Assembly (NCBI GenBank): GCA_910579175.1
Contig: CAJTTB010000006.1
Coordinates: 66,785-130,784 of the forward strand
Direction: 5' to 3'
From: an uncultured Oscillospiraceae bacterium
Lineage (GTDB): Bacteria > Bacillota > Clostridia > Oscillospirales > Ruminococcaceae
DNA length: 64,000 bases
The notes beneath the pieces were generated by a model. It did no database searches and was not told the origin of the DNA. It saw only the letters and a program-made list of their open reading frames with translations. This document shows positions 25,467 to 35,030 of the stretch, piece by piece. The position numbers and the translations under genes are program-made. Every line of letters starts with the position of its first letter. The stretch's first letter is position 1.

Positions 25467-25745
25467 AAAAAAACCCCTATCTATCCATTTTGGATAAATA
25501 GAGGACGAAATATATCGCGGTACCACCTCTGTTGCTTTTCTTTCAAAAAGCCACTCACAAGAGTACAAACATACCCTTACCGTCGCTTTAACGGGCGAAC
25601 CCGATTTCCCTACTGTGCAATTGCAGTTCAGGTTACAGCTCAAAGAGGTATTCAGCAATTACATTCTATGTTTTTGCACCAACCAAACACTCTCTAAAAG
25701 CCTGTATAAAGCCTACTCTTTCTTTTCATAGCCTTTTTAATATGT
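25467..25745 (-). promoter_or_regulatory. Tyrosine-specific T-box riboswitch leader of tyrS
   Basis: About 280-base leader with conserved T-box AGAGGTGGTACCGCG (minus strand, 25530 to 25516). The tyrosine specifier TAC is at 25650-25648 in a GAATACC loop. A factor-independent terminator (stem between about 25474 and 25504, then seven T at 25467-25473) ends it. Uncharged tRNA-Tyr pairing with the T-box switches terminator to antiterminator. Confidence 0.96.
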
Positions 25746-25751
25746 AGGTAC

Positions 25752-25780
25752 ATGATAGCATATTGCATTTGATTTGTCAA
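25752..25780 (-). promoter_or_regulatory. Promoter of tyrS
   Basis: Minus strand TTGACA (25775-25780), 17 bases, TATCAT (25752-25757). The -35 overlaps the recN stop codon. Confidence 0.78.
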
Positions 25781-27468
25781 CCATTATTTTTTGCCGCAAT
25801 TAACATCTCTCGAGCATTTTGCAACATCAAATCAGTGATTTGGTCTGTTGCCATAATCCGAGCAATTTCCCAAATACGTCCATCGGTATCCAAAGACATT
25901 ACATTTGTATAGGTTCGTTCTCCTTGTGTTTGTTTTGAAATCAAAAATTGTTCATCTGCCAAAGCTGCAATCTGCGCAGAGTGCGTCACACAGAGCACCT
26001 GTCGAACAGTCGAAACTGATTTTAACTTTTTGCCAATCTTCTGCGCAGATTTTCCACTCACACCGGTATCAATCTCATCAAAAATTAAAGTATCCACTGC
26101 ATCTTTTTGTGCCAATACACTTTTGATTGCCAACATAATACGAGATAACTCTCCCCCTGAAGCAATCTTTCCCAAGGGTTTCGGCGTCTCTCCCAAATTT
26201 GTAGAAAACAAAAATGCCACCACATCACAGCCTTTGATTCCATATTTTGCCTTCTCTATTTCCACTTTTAATACCACATTGGGCATATCCAAAAACGCGA
26301 GTTCTTGAGACACTGCCTGTTCAAATCTCCGCGCTGTTTTCTGACGCATCTGAGAAAGCTCTTTCCCCAACTTCACAACCACTGCTTTTTGTTGATTGAG
26401 TTGTTCTAACAATTCCTCTTGCAACTGATCAGAGCGCTGTATTTGTTGTAGTTCTGATTTGGCATTCTGATAGTAGTTTACAATTTCTTCTATGGTATTT
26501 CCATATTTGCGTTTCAATTGATGAATCTCATCAAAACGCTGTTCTAGTTGCTCTTTTACAGCTGGATCATATTCCAATGATTCCAAAAAATCAGAAATTT
26601 TTTCCGTAACTTCTTCCATCTCATAGCGAACAGTTTCCAACTGTTCTTCTACCTTTTGAATATTCTGATTGTAATCTGCAATTTCATCCAACAGTCCAAT
26701 CGCCTGATTGGTCAGGTCATAACTTCCCAAAACTTCTTCTTGTCCACTCAAAGCCCGATAGGCGGCAGATAAATTTTCAGATATCTTTTGAGCATTTCTC
26801 ATCATATTCAAAGATTGCTCTATCTGTTCATCTTCTCCCACCTTTGGGTTGACTGCTTCAATCTCTTCTACTTGATAGGTCAACAAATCCAATTTACGTG
26901 CTTTCTGCTGCTCATCTAAATTGACCTTTTGATATTGTCGTTTTAATTTTGTAAATTGGTCATACTCCTGTTGATAACGCGTCAATATATCAGTCGATTG
27001 TTCAAATGGTTGATTGTCCGCATAGCTGTCTAAAATATCAATATGGCGTTCCTGTGTCAACAATATCTGATTGTCATGCTGCCCATGAACGGTCACCAAA
27101 TCTGCTCCCAATTCTCGCAATAAGCTCACTGTTATTGGTCTTCCCATCAATCTAGCAATGCTTTTCCCTTCGGTTGAGATTTCCCGCGTGATGACAATTT
27201 CATCATTTTCCACCTCATATCCATAGTCGGACAACTTTTGGAGTACATGACAATTTAGATGAGAAAACAACGCAGATACAACTGCTTTATCCGTCCCAGT
27301 TCGCACCACTTCTTTATTAGAACGCTGTCCCAAAACCAGATTAATTGCATCAATTAAAATTGATTTTCCTGCTCCTGTTTCACCTGTAAATACCGTAAAA
27401 CCATCTAAAAAACGAATCGTTGCCTTTTCAATGACAGCCAGATTTTCAACATACAATTCTCTTAACAA
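25777..27468 (-). CDS. recN: DNA repair protein RecN
   Basis: 563-residue SMC-like ATPase acting early in double-strand break repair. Walker A GETGAGKSIL (about 29-38), long central coiled coils (about 160-370), signature ASGGELSRIML, and Walker B LIFDEIDTGVSG are visible. TTG start at 27468, with AAAGGGGAT upstream, aligns with the family N terminus (LRELYVENLAVIE). It ends the ispA-dxs-tlyA-nadK-argR-recN string. Confidence 0.96.
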   Translation of the reverse strand: MLRELYVENLAVIEKATIRFLDGFTVFTGETGAGKSILIDAINLVLGQRSNKEVVRTGTDKAVVSALFSHLNCHVLQKLSDYGYEVENDEIVITREISTEGKSIARLMGRPITVSLLRELGADLVTVHGQHDNQILLTQERHIDILDSYADNQPFEQSTDILTRYQQEYDQFTKLKRQYQKVNLDEQQKARKLDLLTYQVEEIEAVNPKVGEDEQIEQSLNMMRNAQKISENLSAAYRALSGQEEVLGSYDLTNQAIGLLDEIADYNQNIQKVEEQLETVRYEMEEVTEKISDFLESLEYDPAVKEQLEQRFDEIHQLKRKYGNTIEEIVNYYQNAKSELQQIQRSDQLQEELLEQLNQQKAVVVKLGKELSQMRQKTARRFEQAVSQELAFLDMPNVVLKVEIEKAKYGIKGCDVVAFLFSTNLGETPKPLGKIASGGELSRIMLAIKSVLAQKDAVDTLIFDEIDTGVSGKSAQKIGKKLKSVSTVRQVLCVTHSAQIAALADEQFLISKQTQGERTYTNVMSLDTDGRIWEIARIMATDQITDLMLQNAREMLIAAKNNG

Positions 27469-27485
27469 GATGTAAATCCCCTTTA

Positions 27486-27938
27486 TCAGCGAATGATTTC
27501 TTTTAATTCCCGCATAAATTCCTCTGCTTTTTGTGGCGTTTTCAAAAGCACAAATATGGTATCATCACCCGCCAATGTGCCAACAATCTCTTTCCATTCC
27601 ATCAAATCCAGCGCTGTACAGGCGGCATTTGCCATCCCCACATGACACTTAATCACCACAGTATTCATTGCATAATCAATGGAAATAATTGCTTCTGAAA
27701 AGATGGAATGAAATTTCTGTTTTGTAATCGCCTGTGTCTTTTTTTCTTGGCAAGTATAAATGTATCTTCCATCTTCTGTTAAGCGCTTTACCAAATTTAA
27801 TTGTTTCATATCGCGGGATACCGTTGCTTGTGTGACCATCAAACCCGCCTGATGCAATTTTTCCAAAATCCCCTCTTGTGTGCAGATTGGGTATTGCTCA
27901 ATAATCTCTAAAATCTTCTGATGGCGATATTCCTTCAT
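27486..27938 (-). CDS. argR: Arginine repressor
   Basis: 150 residues. The N-terminal winged helix has the family signature VTQATVSRDMKQLNLVK (about residues 34-50); the C-terminal hexamerisation and arginine-binding domain contains GTLAGDDTIFVLLK. It represses arginine synthesis and activates catabolism when arginine is bound. Located between nadK and recN, the usual Firmicutes position. Confidence 0.95.
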   Translation of the reverse strand: MKEYRHQKILEIIEQYPICTQEGILEKLHQAGLMVTQATVSRDMKQLNLVKRLTEDGRYIYTCQEKKTQAITKQKFHSIFSEAIISIDYAMNTVVIKCHVGMANAACTALDLMEWKEIVGTLAGDDTIFVLLKTPQKAEEFMRELKEIIR

Positions 27939-27972
27939 ACCAATTTACTTCCCCTTTCTACAAAATCTACAA

Positions 27973-28833
27973 TTATAGGTCTCCTGCACGTATAATTAAT
28001 TTTTTATTTAATACTTCATAAAAAGGCTTTTTGCAAATCTGTACCATTTCAACATAGATATTGCTTTTGCGAATGGTCAATTCATCTTTTTTTGTGATTT
28101 TGATTTCTGTTTCTCCGTCCACTGTCATATATGCTTGGCTATTCATCTGTTCATTCACTCGAACATCCAATATATTCTCAGCACCAAATAAGATGGTTCT
28201 TCCAAATAAAGAATGTGGTGAAATCGGTGTCATGCCAATTAAATCCATACTTGGTTCTACAATTGGTCCCCCAGCAGACAGCGCATAAGCAGTTGAACCA
28301 GTTGGAGTGGAAAAAATAATACCATCTGCACGATAAGAACTGACATATGTCTCATTGCAATAGACATTTAAATCAACTACCCTTGACAAAGCGCCCTTAG
28401 AAATTACCACATCATTTAATGCCTGATAGACCTCCATCTGATTGCCAACACGATGTTCTACCTCCAACATCATGCGCTTTTCCAGTTGATAATCACCCAT
28501 CACCAATTGATGGAGATATGGTATTTCATGTTGTTCCAAAGCAGCTAAAAAGCCCAAAAAACCCACATTGATTCCCAAAATTGGCTTTTGTCTCAAAACA
28601 GCATGTTTTGCAGCATGAATGATGGTACCATCTCCACCGATTACAATCACAATGTCACATTTTTTCAATTGACAATCAAACGCATCATAAGAAATATAAT
28701 CAAATTTAATATAATTGTAATATCGATTCTCTATTAAAATTTCGGCATCCAACTGATGGAGTATTTCACATACCTGTTTTGTACAATCCAAAGCATTTTT
28801 TTTGGAAAGATTAGGCATAATCATAATTTTCAT
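27973..28833 (-). CDS. nadK: NAD kinase
   Basis: 286 residues. Phosphorylates NAD to NADP. Motifs: GGDGTII (about 68-74), NVGFLGFL (about 93-100), and TPTGSTAYALSAGGPIV (about 175-191). Normal length; lies between tlyA and argR in one transcription direction. Confidence 0.96.
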   Translation of the reverse strand: MKIMIMPNLSKKNALDCTKQVCEILHQLDAEILIENRYYNYIKFDYISYDAFDCQLKKCDIVIVIGGDGTIIHAAKHAVLRQKPILGINVGFLGFLAALEQHEIPYLHQLVMGDYQLEKRMMLEVEHRVGNQMEVYQALNDVVISKGALSRVVDLNVYCNETYVSSYRADGIIFSTPTGSTAYALSAGGPIVEPSMDLIGMTPISPHSLFGRTILFGAENILDVRVNEQMNSQAYMTVDGETEIKITKKDELTIRKSNIYVEMVQICKKPFYEVLNKKLIIRAGDL

Positions 28834-28849
28834 ATCACAATACTCCTTG

Positions 28850-29674
28850 CTATGACAGTTGTCGCAATGTTTCGTGAGACGTTTTTACAATTTGTTCAAT
28901 TTGTAATTTTTCTACAGACTGTATTGGATCTGATTTTTCTAAAAAAAATAGGTATTCAATATTTCCCTCTGGTCCTTTGATGGGACTAAATGTCATTCCC
29001 TTGACACAAAATCCATGTTCTATACAAAACTGATAAATTTTCTCGCAGACCTCTTGATGAATCTCCGGTTCACGCACAACCCCTTTTTTTCCAACCTTGC
29101 CTTTTCCCGCTTCAAATTGTGGCTTTACCAAACAAACCACCTGTCCCCGCTCTCTTAAAAAGCGAAACAGCACTGGCAACACCAATGTTAAAGAAATAAA
29201 TGAAACATCAATGGAAGCAAAATCAACCTGCTCTGGAACCTGCTCATCCGTAATATAGCGAATATTGGTGCGCTCTAAATTCACAACTCGATTGTCGTTT
29301 CGCAAACTCCAAGCAAGCTGTCCATATCCAACATCAATTGCATATACCTTTTTAGCGCCATTTTGCAGCATACAATCTGAAAACCCCCCTGTAGAAGCAC
29401 CAATATCCATACAAATCTGATGATCCAATCGAAATCCCCATTGTTTCATTGCCTTTTCTAATTTCAGACCGCCGCGACTGACATATTTCATTCCATCACC
29501 GCGCACTTCAATGACTGCGTCTGCTTTAATCATATCCCCCGCTTTATATGCCTTCTCTTGGTTGACAAATACAATACCTGCCATAATAAAGGCCTTTGCC
29601 TTTTCACGGCTAGGAGCTAGATTTTGCTCCACCATCGCAACATCTAAACGCACCTTTTCAATCTTATCTTTCAA
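28850..29674 (-). CDS. tlyA: TlyA family rRNA 2'-O-methyltransferase
   Basis: About 274 residues: N-terminal S4 RNA-binding domain (about 5-65) and an FtsJ-like methyltransferase domain with SAM motif DIGASTGGFSDC. TlyA methylates cytidines in 16S and 23S rRNA. The open frame reaches TTG 29695, overlapping the dxs stop, but TTG 29674 has AGGAAG 6 bases upstream and is my choice. Confidence 0.92.
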   Translation of the reverse strand: MKDKIEKVRLDVAMVEQNLAPSREKAKAFIMAGIVFVNQEKAYKAGDMIKADAVIEVRGDGMKYVSRGGLKLEKAMKQWGFRLDHQICMDIGASTGGFSDCMLQNGAKKVYAIDVGYGQLAWSLRNDNRVVNLERTNIRYITDEQVPEQVDFASIDVSFISLTLVLPVLFRFLRERGQVVCLVKPQFEAGKGKVGKKGVVREPEIHQEVCEKIYQFCIEHGFCVKGMTFSPIKGPEGNIEYLFFLEKSDPIQSVEKLQIEQIVKTSHETLRQLS

Positions 29675-29691
29675 TCTCTTCTTCCTTTCTG

Positions 29692-31554
29692 TCAAAACGA
29701 TTGCTTTTGAATCATTTCTATCATAGAATCTTTATCAAATCCATAATGTTTAAACGTTGAATCCACCGACGCTTGTTTTACAAATTCATCTTCGATTGCA
29801 ACAATTCTCATCTGTCCACAAAATCCAGATTCATATAAATCAGACAACAATTCTTGCCCAATTCCTCCTTTTTTAATTCCCTCTTCAAAAAAGAAGATAG
29901 ACTGATATTGTTTTGCCAAATCCAACACCTTGGAAGGAATCGGGGATAATTTCAATAACTTTAAAATAGAGACAGATTTTTGTTGTTGCCTTAAACTTTC
30001 CATCGCCTGATAAGCCTGGTTTGTAATTCTGCCATAAGTGATAATCAATATTTGCGTTCCATGTTGTTCATAAAGAAAATCTTGATATTCTTGACAGACC
30101 AGATGATGTTGTATGGATTCTGCCCCTCTGGGATATCGCACCGCCACCACTGCATGAGTATGATAAAGCGCTTGGTACAACATAATCTTTAATTCCTGAT
30201 AACTTTCTGGTGCATAAATCGTTATATTAGGAATAGAGCTCAAAAACGAAACGTCAAAAATCCCCTGATGTGTTTCCCCATCATCTCCCACAATACCTGC
30301 ACGATCGATACAAAACACAACATGTTGTTGCTCAATGGCACAATCATGAATAATCTGATCATATCCGCGCTGTAAAAAGGAGGAGTATACGGCAAACACA
30401 GGATGAAAACCTTGACTTGCCAGTCCAGCGCAAAAGGTCACTGCATGTTGTTCTGCTATTCCAACATCAAAAAAGCGGTCTTTAAACTTTGCATAAAAAT
30501 ATTGCAGTCCTGTTCCATATTTCATCGCTGCCGTCACTGCACAAATTTTAGGGTCTTTTTGTGCCAACTTCACCAAATATTGTCCAAACACAGTAGAATA
30601 GCTTTCTTTTGGCGAAACATCTGGATTTCCTGTATAAATATCAAACGTAGAAACGCCATGATAAGCTCCAGGATTTTGTTCTGCATAGGGATAACCTTTT
30701 CCTTTGGTTGTATCTACATGTACTACAACGGGGCATTTCATATTTTTTGCAGTTTCCAGTGCCGCTTTTAATTCCTCATAATTGTGTCCATCAATCGGTC
30801 CCAAGTATTCAAAGCCCATCTCTTCAAAAAATGTCGTGTTATAAATCCATTTTTTGAGCAGCGATTTTGAAGAGATCAAGGAACCAATTACCCTTTCGCC
30901 CACAAGTGGAACTTTTTGTAATATTTTTTCTACGTTTCTTTTTAAATTCCGATATCCGGGTTTCGAACGAATGGAGGAAAGATATTTTGCAAATGCACCT
31001 ACATTTTTTGAAATAGACATATCATTGTGATTTAAAATCACAATTAAATTGTCATGATTTCTACCAGCATTGTTAAACGCCTCATAAACCATTCCTCCTG
31101 TAAAAGAACCATCTCCAATCACAGTCACCACATGATGTTGATCTCCCTTTAAAGAAAGGGCCTTTGCAATTCCATATCCAGCCGAAATAGAATTAGAACT
31201 ATGCCCTCCAATAAATGCATCATGAACGCTTTCACAAGATTTTGGGAATCCTGATAAACCCTTTTCCTGACGCAATGTATGAAACTTATCTCTTCTGCCT
31301 GTTAAGATTTTATGTGTATAACTTTGATGCCCTACATCCCATAAAATTTTGTCAAATGGAGATTCAAATACGCGATGAATCGCTAAGGTCAATTCCACAA
31401 CACCCAAATTAGAAGCAAGGTGCCCGCCTGTTTTGGAGATAGATTCTACCAAAAAAATACGAATTTCCTGCGCAAGCTGTTTTATTTCTTCTTGGGACAA
31501 TCTATCTAAATCCCTTGGTGAATGGATACGATTTAAAATTTGTGGCTTTTTCAT
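29692..31554 (-). CDS. dxs: 1-deoxy-D-xylulose-5-phosphate synthase
   Basis: 620 residues from ATG 31554, the usual length. Condenses pyruvate and glyceraldehyde-3-P, entry step of the MEP isoprenoid pathway, and also feeds thiamine and pyridoxal. Thiamine-diphosphate motif GDGSFTGGMVYEAFNNAG (about 150-167), DVGHQSYTHKILTGR near the N terminus, and transketolase-like C-terminal domains are visible. ATG 31554 has no close ribosome-binding site; AGGGAG (31591-31596) is separated from it by a hairpin. TTG 31584 is the alternative. Confidence 0.94.
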   Translation of the reverse strand: MKKPQILNRIHSPRDLDRLSQEEIKQLAQEIRIFLVESISKTGGHLASNLGVVELTLAIHRVFESPFDKILWDVGHQSYTHKILTGRRDKFHTLRQEKGLSGFPKSCESVHDAFIGGHSSNSISAGYGIAKALSLKGDQHHVVTVIGDGSFTGGMVYEAFNNAGRNHDNLIVILNHNDMSISKNVGAFAKYLSSIRSKPGYRNLKRNVEKILQKVPLVGERVIGSLISSKSLLKKWIYNTTFFEEMGFEYLGPIDGHNYEELKAALETAKNMKCPVVVHVDTTKGKGYPYAEQNPGAYHGVSTFDIYTGNPDVSPKESYSTVFGQYLVKLAQKDPKICAVTAAMKYGTGLQYFYAKFKDRFFDVGIAEQHAVTFCAGLASQGFHPVFAVYSSFLQRGYDQIIHDCAIEQQHVVFCIDRAGIVGDDGETHQGIFDVSFLSSIPNITIYAPESYQELKIMLYQALYHTHAVVAVRYPRGAESIQHHLVCQEYQDFLYEQHGTQILIITYGRITNQAYQAMESLRQQQKSVSILKLLKLSPIPSKVLDLAKQYQSIFFFEEGIKKGGIGQELLSDLYESGFCGQMRIVAIEDEFVKQASVDSTFKHYGFDKDSMIEMIQKQSF

Positions 31555-31562
31555 GATAAAAG

Positions 31563-31590
31563 AGTATTTTGCCCCAATTGACAAAATACT
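31563..31590 (-). promoter_or_regulatory. Hairpin between ribosome-binding site and ATG of dxs
   Basis: AGTATTTTG and CAAAATACT (31563-31571 and 31582-31590) form a 9-bp stem with a 10-base loop. The stem sits exactly between AGGGAG and the ATG, and contains the alternative TTG start. Confidence 0.5.
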
Positions 31591-31657
31591 TCTCCCTACC
31601 ACCTTTCTTCATGGTTCTAATTCACTTTTGTATCATTCAGCAACATCAAATCACCAA

Positions 31658-32548
31658 CTAATTTTGACGTTCTAACAAATCCTTCGTTAACTTCTTTAAA
31701 AAGTCGCTGTCCTCATAATTGGAGATCAACTCAAGCGCTTTGTTGGTATAAAAATCTGCAAGTTGTTTTGACTCATCTATCCCAGATAAAGATACATAGG
31801 TCGCTTTTTGATTTTTTTGATCACTGCCGATTGGTTTTCCAAGTTGTTCTTCTGTTCCAGTCACGTCTAAAATATCATCAATTACTTGAAATGACAAACC
31901 CAATTTTTCACCATATTCTTCTGCTAAAAAAATTTGGTCTACATTTGCCCCCGCAATAATGGCTCCCATTTTGCAAGCAGCCTTTATCAGCGCAGCGGTC
32001 TTTAAATTATACATTTTATGTAACAATCCTGCAAATACAGAATCATTTTGTTCCAAACTCAAATCAATGACTTGACCGCCAATCATTCCATCATTGCCCG
32101 CATAAAAAGCCAACTCTGCCATACATCGAACTGCCAAAGCGGGAAACTCCTCTGCAAGTGGACTTTTTGCCGTCACTTCAAATGCCTTTGTCAACAATCC
32201 ATCTCCTGCCAATAATGCCATTGCCTCTCCATAAACTTTATGACAAGAGGGCATTCCTCTACGCAGATCATCGTCATCCATACAGGGCAAATCATCGTGA
32301 ATCAAAGAATAACAGTGAATCATTTCCAAAGCACACGCAAATGGAATTGCATAATGAATATTCCCACCATTGATTCTGCAAAACTCAATGGTCAATACTG
32401 GTCGCAACCTCTTCCCAGCATTCATCACTGCATAACGCATCGCTTCGGTCACCTTATCATACTCTTCTCCCTGCATAGATAAATATTGGTCCAACTGCTG
32501 ATTAATTAAATATAAATCCGCTTCCATCTGGTCGTCATACCAACTCAT
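31658..32548 (-). CDS. ispA: Polyprenyl/farnesyl diphosphate synthase
   Basis: About 296 residues. Trans-prenyltransferase making geranyl and farnesyl diphosphate from IPP and DMAPP. First aspartate-rich motif DDLPCMDDDDLRRG and second DDILDV are both intact, with GKRLRP near the N terminus. ATG 32548 is one base beyond the xseB stop. It precedes dxs, so isoprenoid genes are clustered. Confidence 0.94.
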   Translation of the reverse strand: MSWYDDQMEADLYLINQQLDQYLSMQGEEYDKVTEAMRYAVMNAGKRLRPVLTIEFCRINGGNIHYAIPFACALEMIHCYSLIHDDLPCMDDDDLRRGMPSCHKVYGEAMALLAGDGLLTKAFEVTAKSPLAEEFPALAVRCMAELAFYAGNDGMIGGQVIDLSLEQNDSVFAGLLHKMYNLKTAALIKAACKMGAIIAGANVDQIFLAEEYGEKLGLSFQVIDDILDVTGTEEQLGKPIGSDQKNQKATYVSLSGIDESKQLADFYTNKALELISNYEDSDFLKKLTKDLLERQN

Positions 32549-32549
32549 C

Positions 32550-32738
32550 TCATATCTCTGCCTTTCGTCTTTCAAGTTCTTCTTCTTTTTTATCCAATTC
32601 CTGATTGCAAAACCTCACCAAACGCATACCCTTAGTATATAACCACAAACATTCTGGTATAGAAAGTTCTTCGTTTTCCATTTGAAAGATAATTTTTTCC
32701 AAATTCTTGATTGCTTTTTCCAGTGATTTTTTTTGCAT
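32550..32738 (-). CDS. xseB: Exodeoxyribonuclease VII small subunit
   Basis: 62 residues, a short helical-hairpin protein with the family pattern SLEKAIKNLEKIIFQMEN then LSIPECLWLYTKGMRL. XseB assembles on XseA to form ExoVII. ATG follows GGTGGAAAGAG. It abuts ispA. The usual partner xseA is not upstream; the gene there is an M22 peptidase-like gene, 110 bases away. Confidence 0.88.
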   Translation of the reverse strand: MQKKSLEKAIKNLEKIIFQMENEELSIPECLWLYTKGMRLVRFCNQELDKKEEELERRKAEI

Positions 32739-32848
32739 AATTTCTCTCTTTCCACCTCTTTATTGGATATCATCTATCTTTGTCATTGTCAAAAAATATC
32801 TCCGTTTTTCCCGAACTCTTTTTTTCATTTCGTTTATTTTTTGTTCAC

Positions 32849-33799
32849 TCAATGATTTCCCTTATTTTGTTGATTCGCTGCCAATGATGCCAATATGGCA
32901 ATTCCCGCACTATTATCAGTGGAATACTCCGGTTGTGCAAATCTGCCATTGTATTGTTTTTCTATTGCACATTTGATCATGCTGTTAGACATCACACCAC
33001 CAGCATAAATCAATGGCTTTTTCCCATGCAACTGCAATACCCGCTCGGTCATCCGTTCAATTGTTTTTTGAACAGTCAATAAGCAGTACTTTGCAATATA
33101 AGCAGGGTCTTTTCCCTGTCCATAAAGTGTTTTACACTGATTTTCTACGCCGGATAAACAGCAATCAAGCCCTTTTAATGTTGGAGAAACCACAATGGAC
33201 TCCTCACACTTGAGTGCCAATTGTTCTAATTGCTTTCCACAGGGAAAAGACAACCCCAACATGACACCCACTCGATCAATCGCCTGTCCTGCATTTAAAT
33301 CAAGTGTTTTTCCCAACAATTCAATTTCAAAATTCGTCTGATGTCCAGTTACCTTTAATAGTTCTGTCGTTCCTCCCGAAACATGAAAGGCATAAAAGGA
33401 ACGATTCATCAAGTCCAATGAATTTGTAGAATAAAGTGCCGCTGCAATATGCCCCTCTTGATGAGAAAATGAATATTGTGGAATCTGCATCACTTGGGAC
33501 AATACTCCTGCCACCATCTTTCCAACTAAAAAGCACGGCATATAAGAACCCTCTACTGTCCTTGGGTATGCTGAAACACCGATTGCCTTCACAGAAATTT
33601 TATCACCTTGTATCAATTGTGCAGTCAATTGTTCCAGTTGCTTTACATGTAAAAACACCGCATCACTTTGACGCAGACCACAGGTATTTTCCTTCACTGG
33701 CAGAAGTTGTTTTTGCATCCGCACCTCTTTTGTTTTATCATGGTATAATGCTACAGAAGTGGTATAATTGCTGGTATCAAAACCTAAAAACCAACTCAT
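32849..33799 (-). CDS. TsaD-like peptidase M22/ASKHA family protein
   Basis: 316-residue paralogue of TsaD (Kae1/YgjD family). N-terminal FLGFDTSNYTTSVAL, metal motif HQEGH, nucleotide-binding HVSGGTTELLKV, and AGGVMSNSM are visible. The length and divergence suggest the clostridial O-sialoglycoprotein-peptidase-like paralogue often found beside nusB rather than the essential t6A enzyme, which would be elsewhere. Its start overlaps the nusB stop by 4 bases. Confidence 0.85.
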   Translation of the reverse strand: MSWFLGFDTSNYTTSVALYHDKTKEVRMQKQLLPVKENTCGLRQSDAVFLHVKQLEQLTAQLIQGDKISVKAIGVSAYPRTVEGSYMPCFLVGKMVAGVLSQVMQIPQYSFSHQEGHIAAALYSTNSLDLMNRSFYAFHVSGGTTELLKVTGHQTNFEIELLGKTLDLNAGQAIDRVGVMLGLSFPCGKQLEQLALKCEESIVVSPTLKGLDCCLSGVENQCKTLYGQGKDPAYIAKYCLLTVQKTIERMTERVLQLHGKKPLIYAGGVMSNSMIKCAIEKQYNGRFAQPEYSTDNSAGIAILASLAANQQNKGNH

Positions 33800-34194
33800 T
33801 TTGTACGTTCCCTTGAAATAGAAGCCAACAAGCCATTTACAAATGTCACATCGTCTTTTAATGTATATGTCTGTACAATCTTAACTGCTTCACTAATCAC
33901 GATATCATCGTTGATATCTTCAACATAATACATTTCATAAACTGCAATTCTCAACACTGCCAAAGCGACTTTCGAAATGCGGTCAATTGTCCATTTTTTT
34001 AAATATTTTTTAATAATTTCATCCAGTTCATCTTTTTTCTGATCTACATTTTCAAACAGACAAATTGCCTCTTGATTGATTTCAAAGTCATTGCATTCCT
34101 TTGCTGTTTCAATCAATTGCTGCGTTGTTTCATTGCTAAATATCTTCTCAAACGTCAGTATAAAAGCGGCTTCTCTCATTTGGTGTCTTGTCAT
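33796..34194 (-). CDS. nusB: Transcription antitermination factor NusB
   Basis: 132-residue all-helical RNA-binding protein of the rRNA antitermination complex with NusE. N-terminal TRHQMREAAFILTFE and C-terminal DDVTFVNGLLASISRE are family hallmarks. Overlaps the M22 gene by 4 bases. Confidence 0.95.
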   Translation of the reverse strand: MTRHQMREAAFILTFEKIFSNETTQQLIETAKECNDFEINQEAICLFENVDQKKDELDEIIKKYLKKWTIDRISKVALAVLRIAVYEMYYVEDINDDIVISEAVKIVQTYTLKDDVTFVNGLLASISRERTK

Positions 34195-34409
34195 AATTCT
34201 TTTATCCTTTCACAATCCTTGATATTTTACTGAACCATCTATACCCCATCTTCTACTAAATTATCTATGATTCTATGGTCAATACACCTGCTACCTGTTG
34301 TAAATTACTATCTGTGCAGGTGCCAGTAACATTTCATCTTTCGACAATCTTATCCCACCACCTTGAGATAGTGAGACTGCCTTTTGATTTTAAAAAAATT
34401 TCCAGAAGC
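34195..34409. other. Intergenic stretch between asp23-like gene and nusB
   Basis: 215 bases with no supportable gene. It contains one 7-bp inverted repeat (CACCTGC...GCAGGTG) and, on the minus strand, an 18-codon frame beginning with TTG after AAGGTGGTGGGAT. I cannot assign either a function. Confidence 0.3.
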
Positions 34410-34775
34410 TTATGAGGCTTGTTCAGAAGCTACTCCACAAACAAACACATTTACTTTTGAAACAGTGATAGAAGCCATATTTTGCACAGAATCCTTAATA
34501 AATTCCTGTAAGTTTTCTGCAACTTCCTTCATACGATAACCCGCTTTTAAGATGATATAAATATCTATCTCTGCCACACCTGCTTCTAATTTTAAACGCA
34601 CTGACCGATGTTTGCGAGAAGAAAACAAAAAATCTCCCCATTTAGACGGAGATTTTGCCATACTATAAACGCCATCCATTTCGTCAATTACCAATTGGGC
34701 AATCTTTTCAATGACATTCTCTGATATATTTAAGGTTCCTTTTTTATTTCTCTTTTTCACATCCATAGACCACAT
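34410..34775 (-). CDS. Asp23/Gls24 family envelope stress protein
   Basis: 121 residues, the YloU/YqhY-type Asp23 domain: NISENVIEKIAQLVIDEMDGVY, then a beta-rich core and VNVFVCGVA end. It sits between spoIIIAH and nusB, as in many clostridia. Members are membrane-associated envelope-stress or lipid-homeostasis proteins of unclear mechanism. An extended -10 TGGTATAAT (34904-34912, minus strand) lies 130 bases upstream. Confidence 0.88.
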   Translation of the reverse strand: MWSMDVKKRNKKGTLNISENVIEKIAQLVIDEMDGVYSMAKSPSKWGDFLFSSRKHRSVRLKLEAGVAEIDIYIILKAGYRMKEVAENLQEFIKDSVQNMASITVSKVNVFVCGVASEQAS

Positions 34776-34930
34776 TCATCCTTTCTACTTTAAAATCTCT
34801 TTTATTATCATACCACAAACCTGTTTCTTGATATCAAATACCACAGCCAAATGTATCCCTTTATCATGGCTGTATATGCATATAAAATCAATTTTATTTT
34901 TTTATTATACCATTAAAATGAAAAAGAAAC

Positions 34931-35022
34931 AACCAGAGAGCGTTTGAAAATTAAAAATTCAAGAATTTTATTGAATATATCCAAAAAATATACATAAAAT
35001 TCCAATCAAACACACTCTGGTT
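34931..35022 (-). terminator. Long hairpin terminator of the spoIIIA operon
   Basis: Outer arms AACCAGAG/CTCTGGTT (34931-34938, 35015-35022) and GTTTGA/TCAAAC (34942-34947, 35006-35011) enclose an A/T-rich loop. TGTTTCTTTTT follows on the minus strand. Confidence 0.55.
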
Positions 35023-35030
35023 TTACAATC

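Noticed and set aside
25458..25658. 66-residue open frame on the minus strand
   Set aside because: It runs through the T-box leader and its terminator; no protein evidence.
31555..31602. GTG 31602 as start of dxs
   Set aside because: The only purine-rich stretch abuts the GTG, and the added residues are not of Dxs type.
32739..32848. Remnant of xseA between xseB and the M22-like gene
   Set aside because: The 110 bases hold only a 22-codon frame with no resemblance to the XseA C terminus that I can see.
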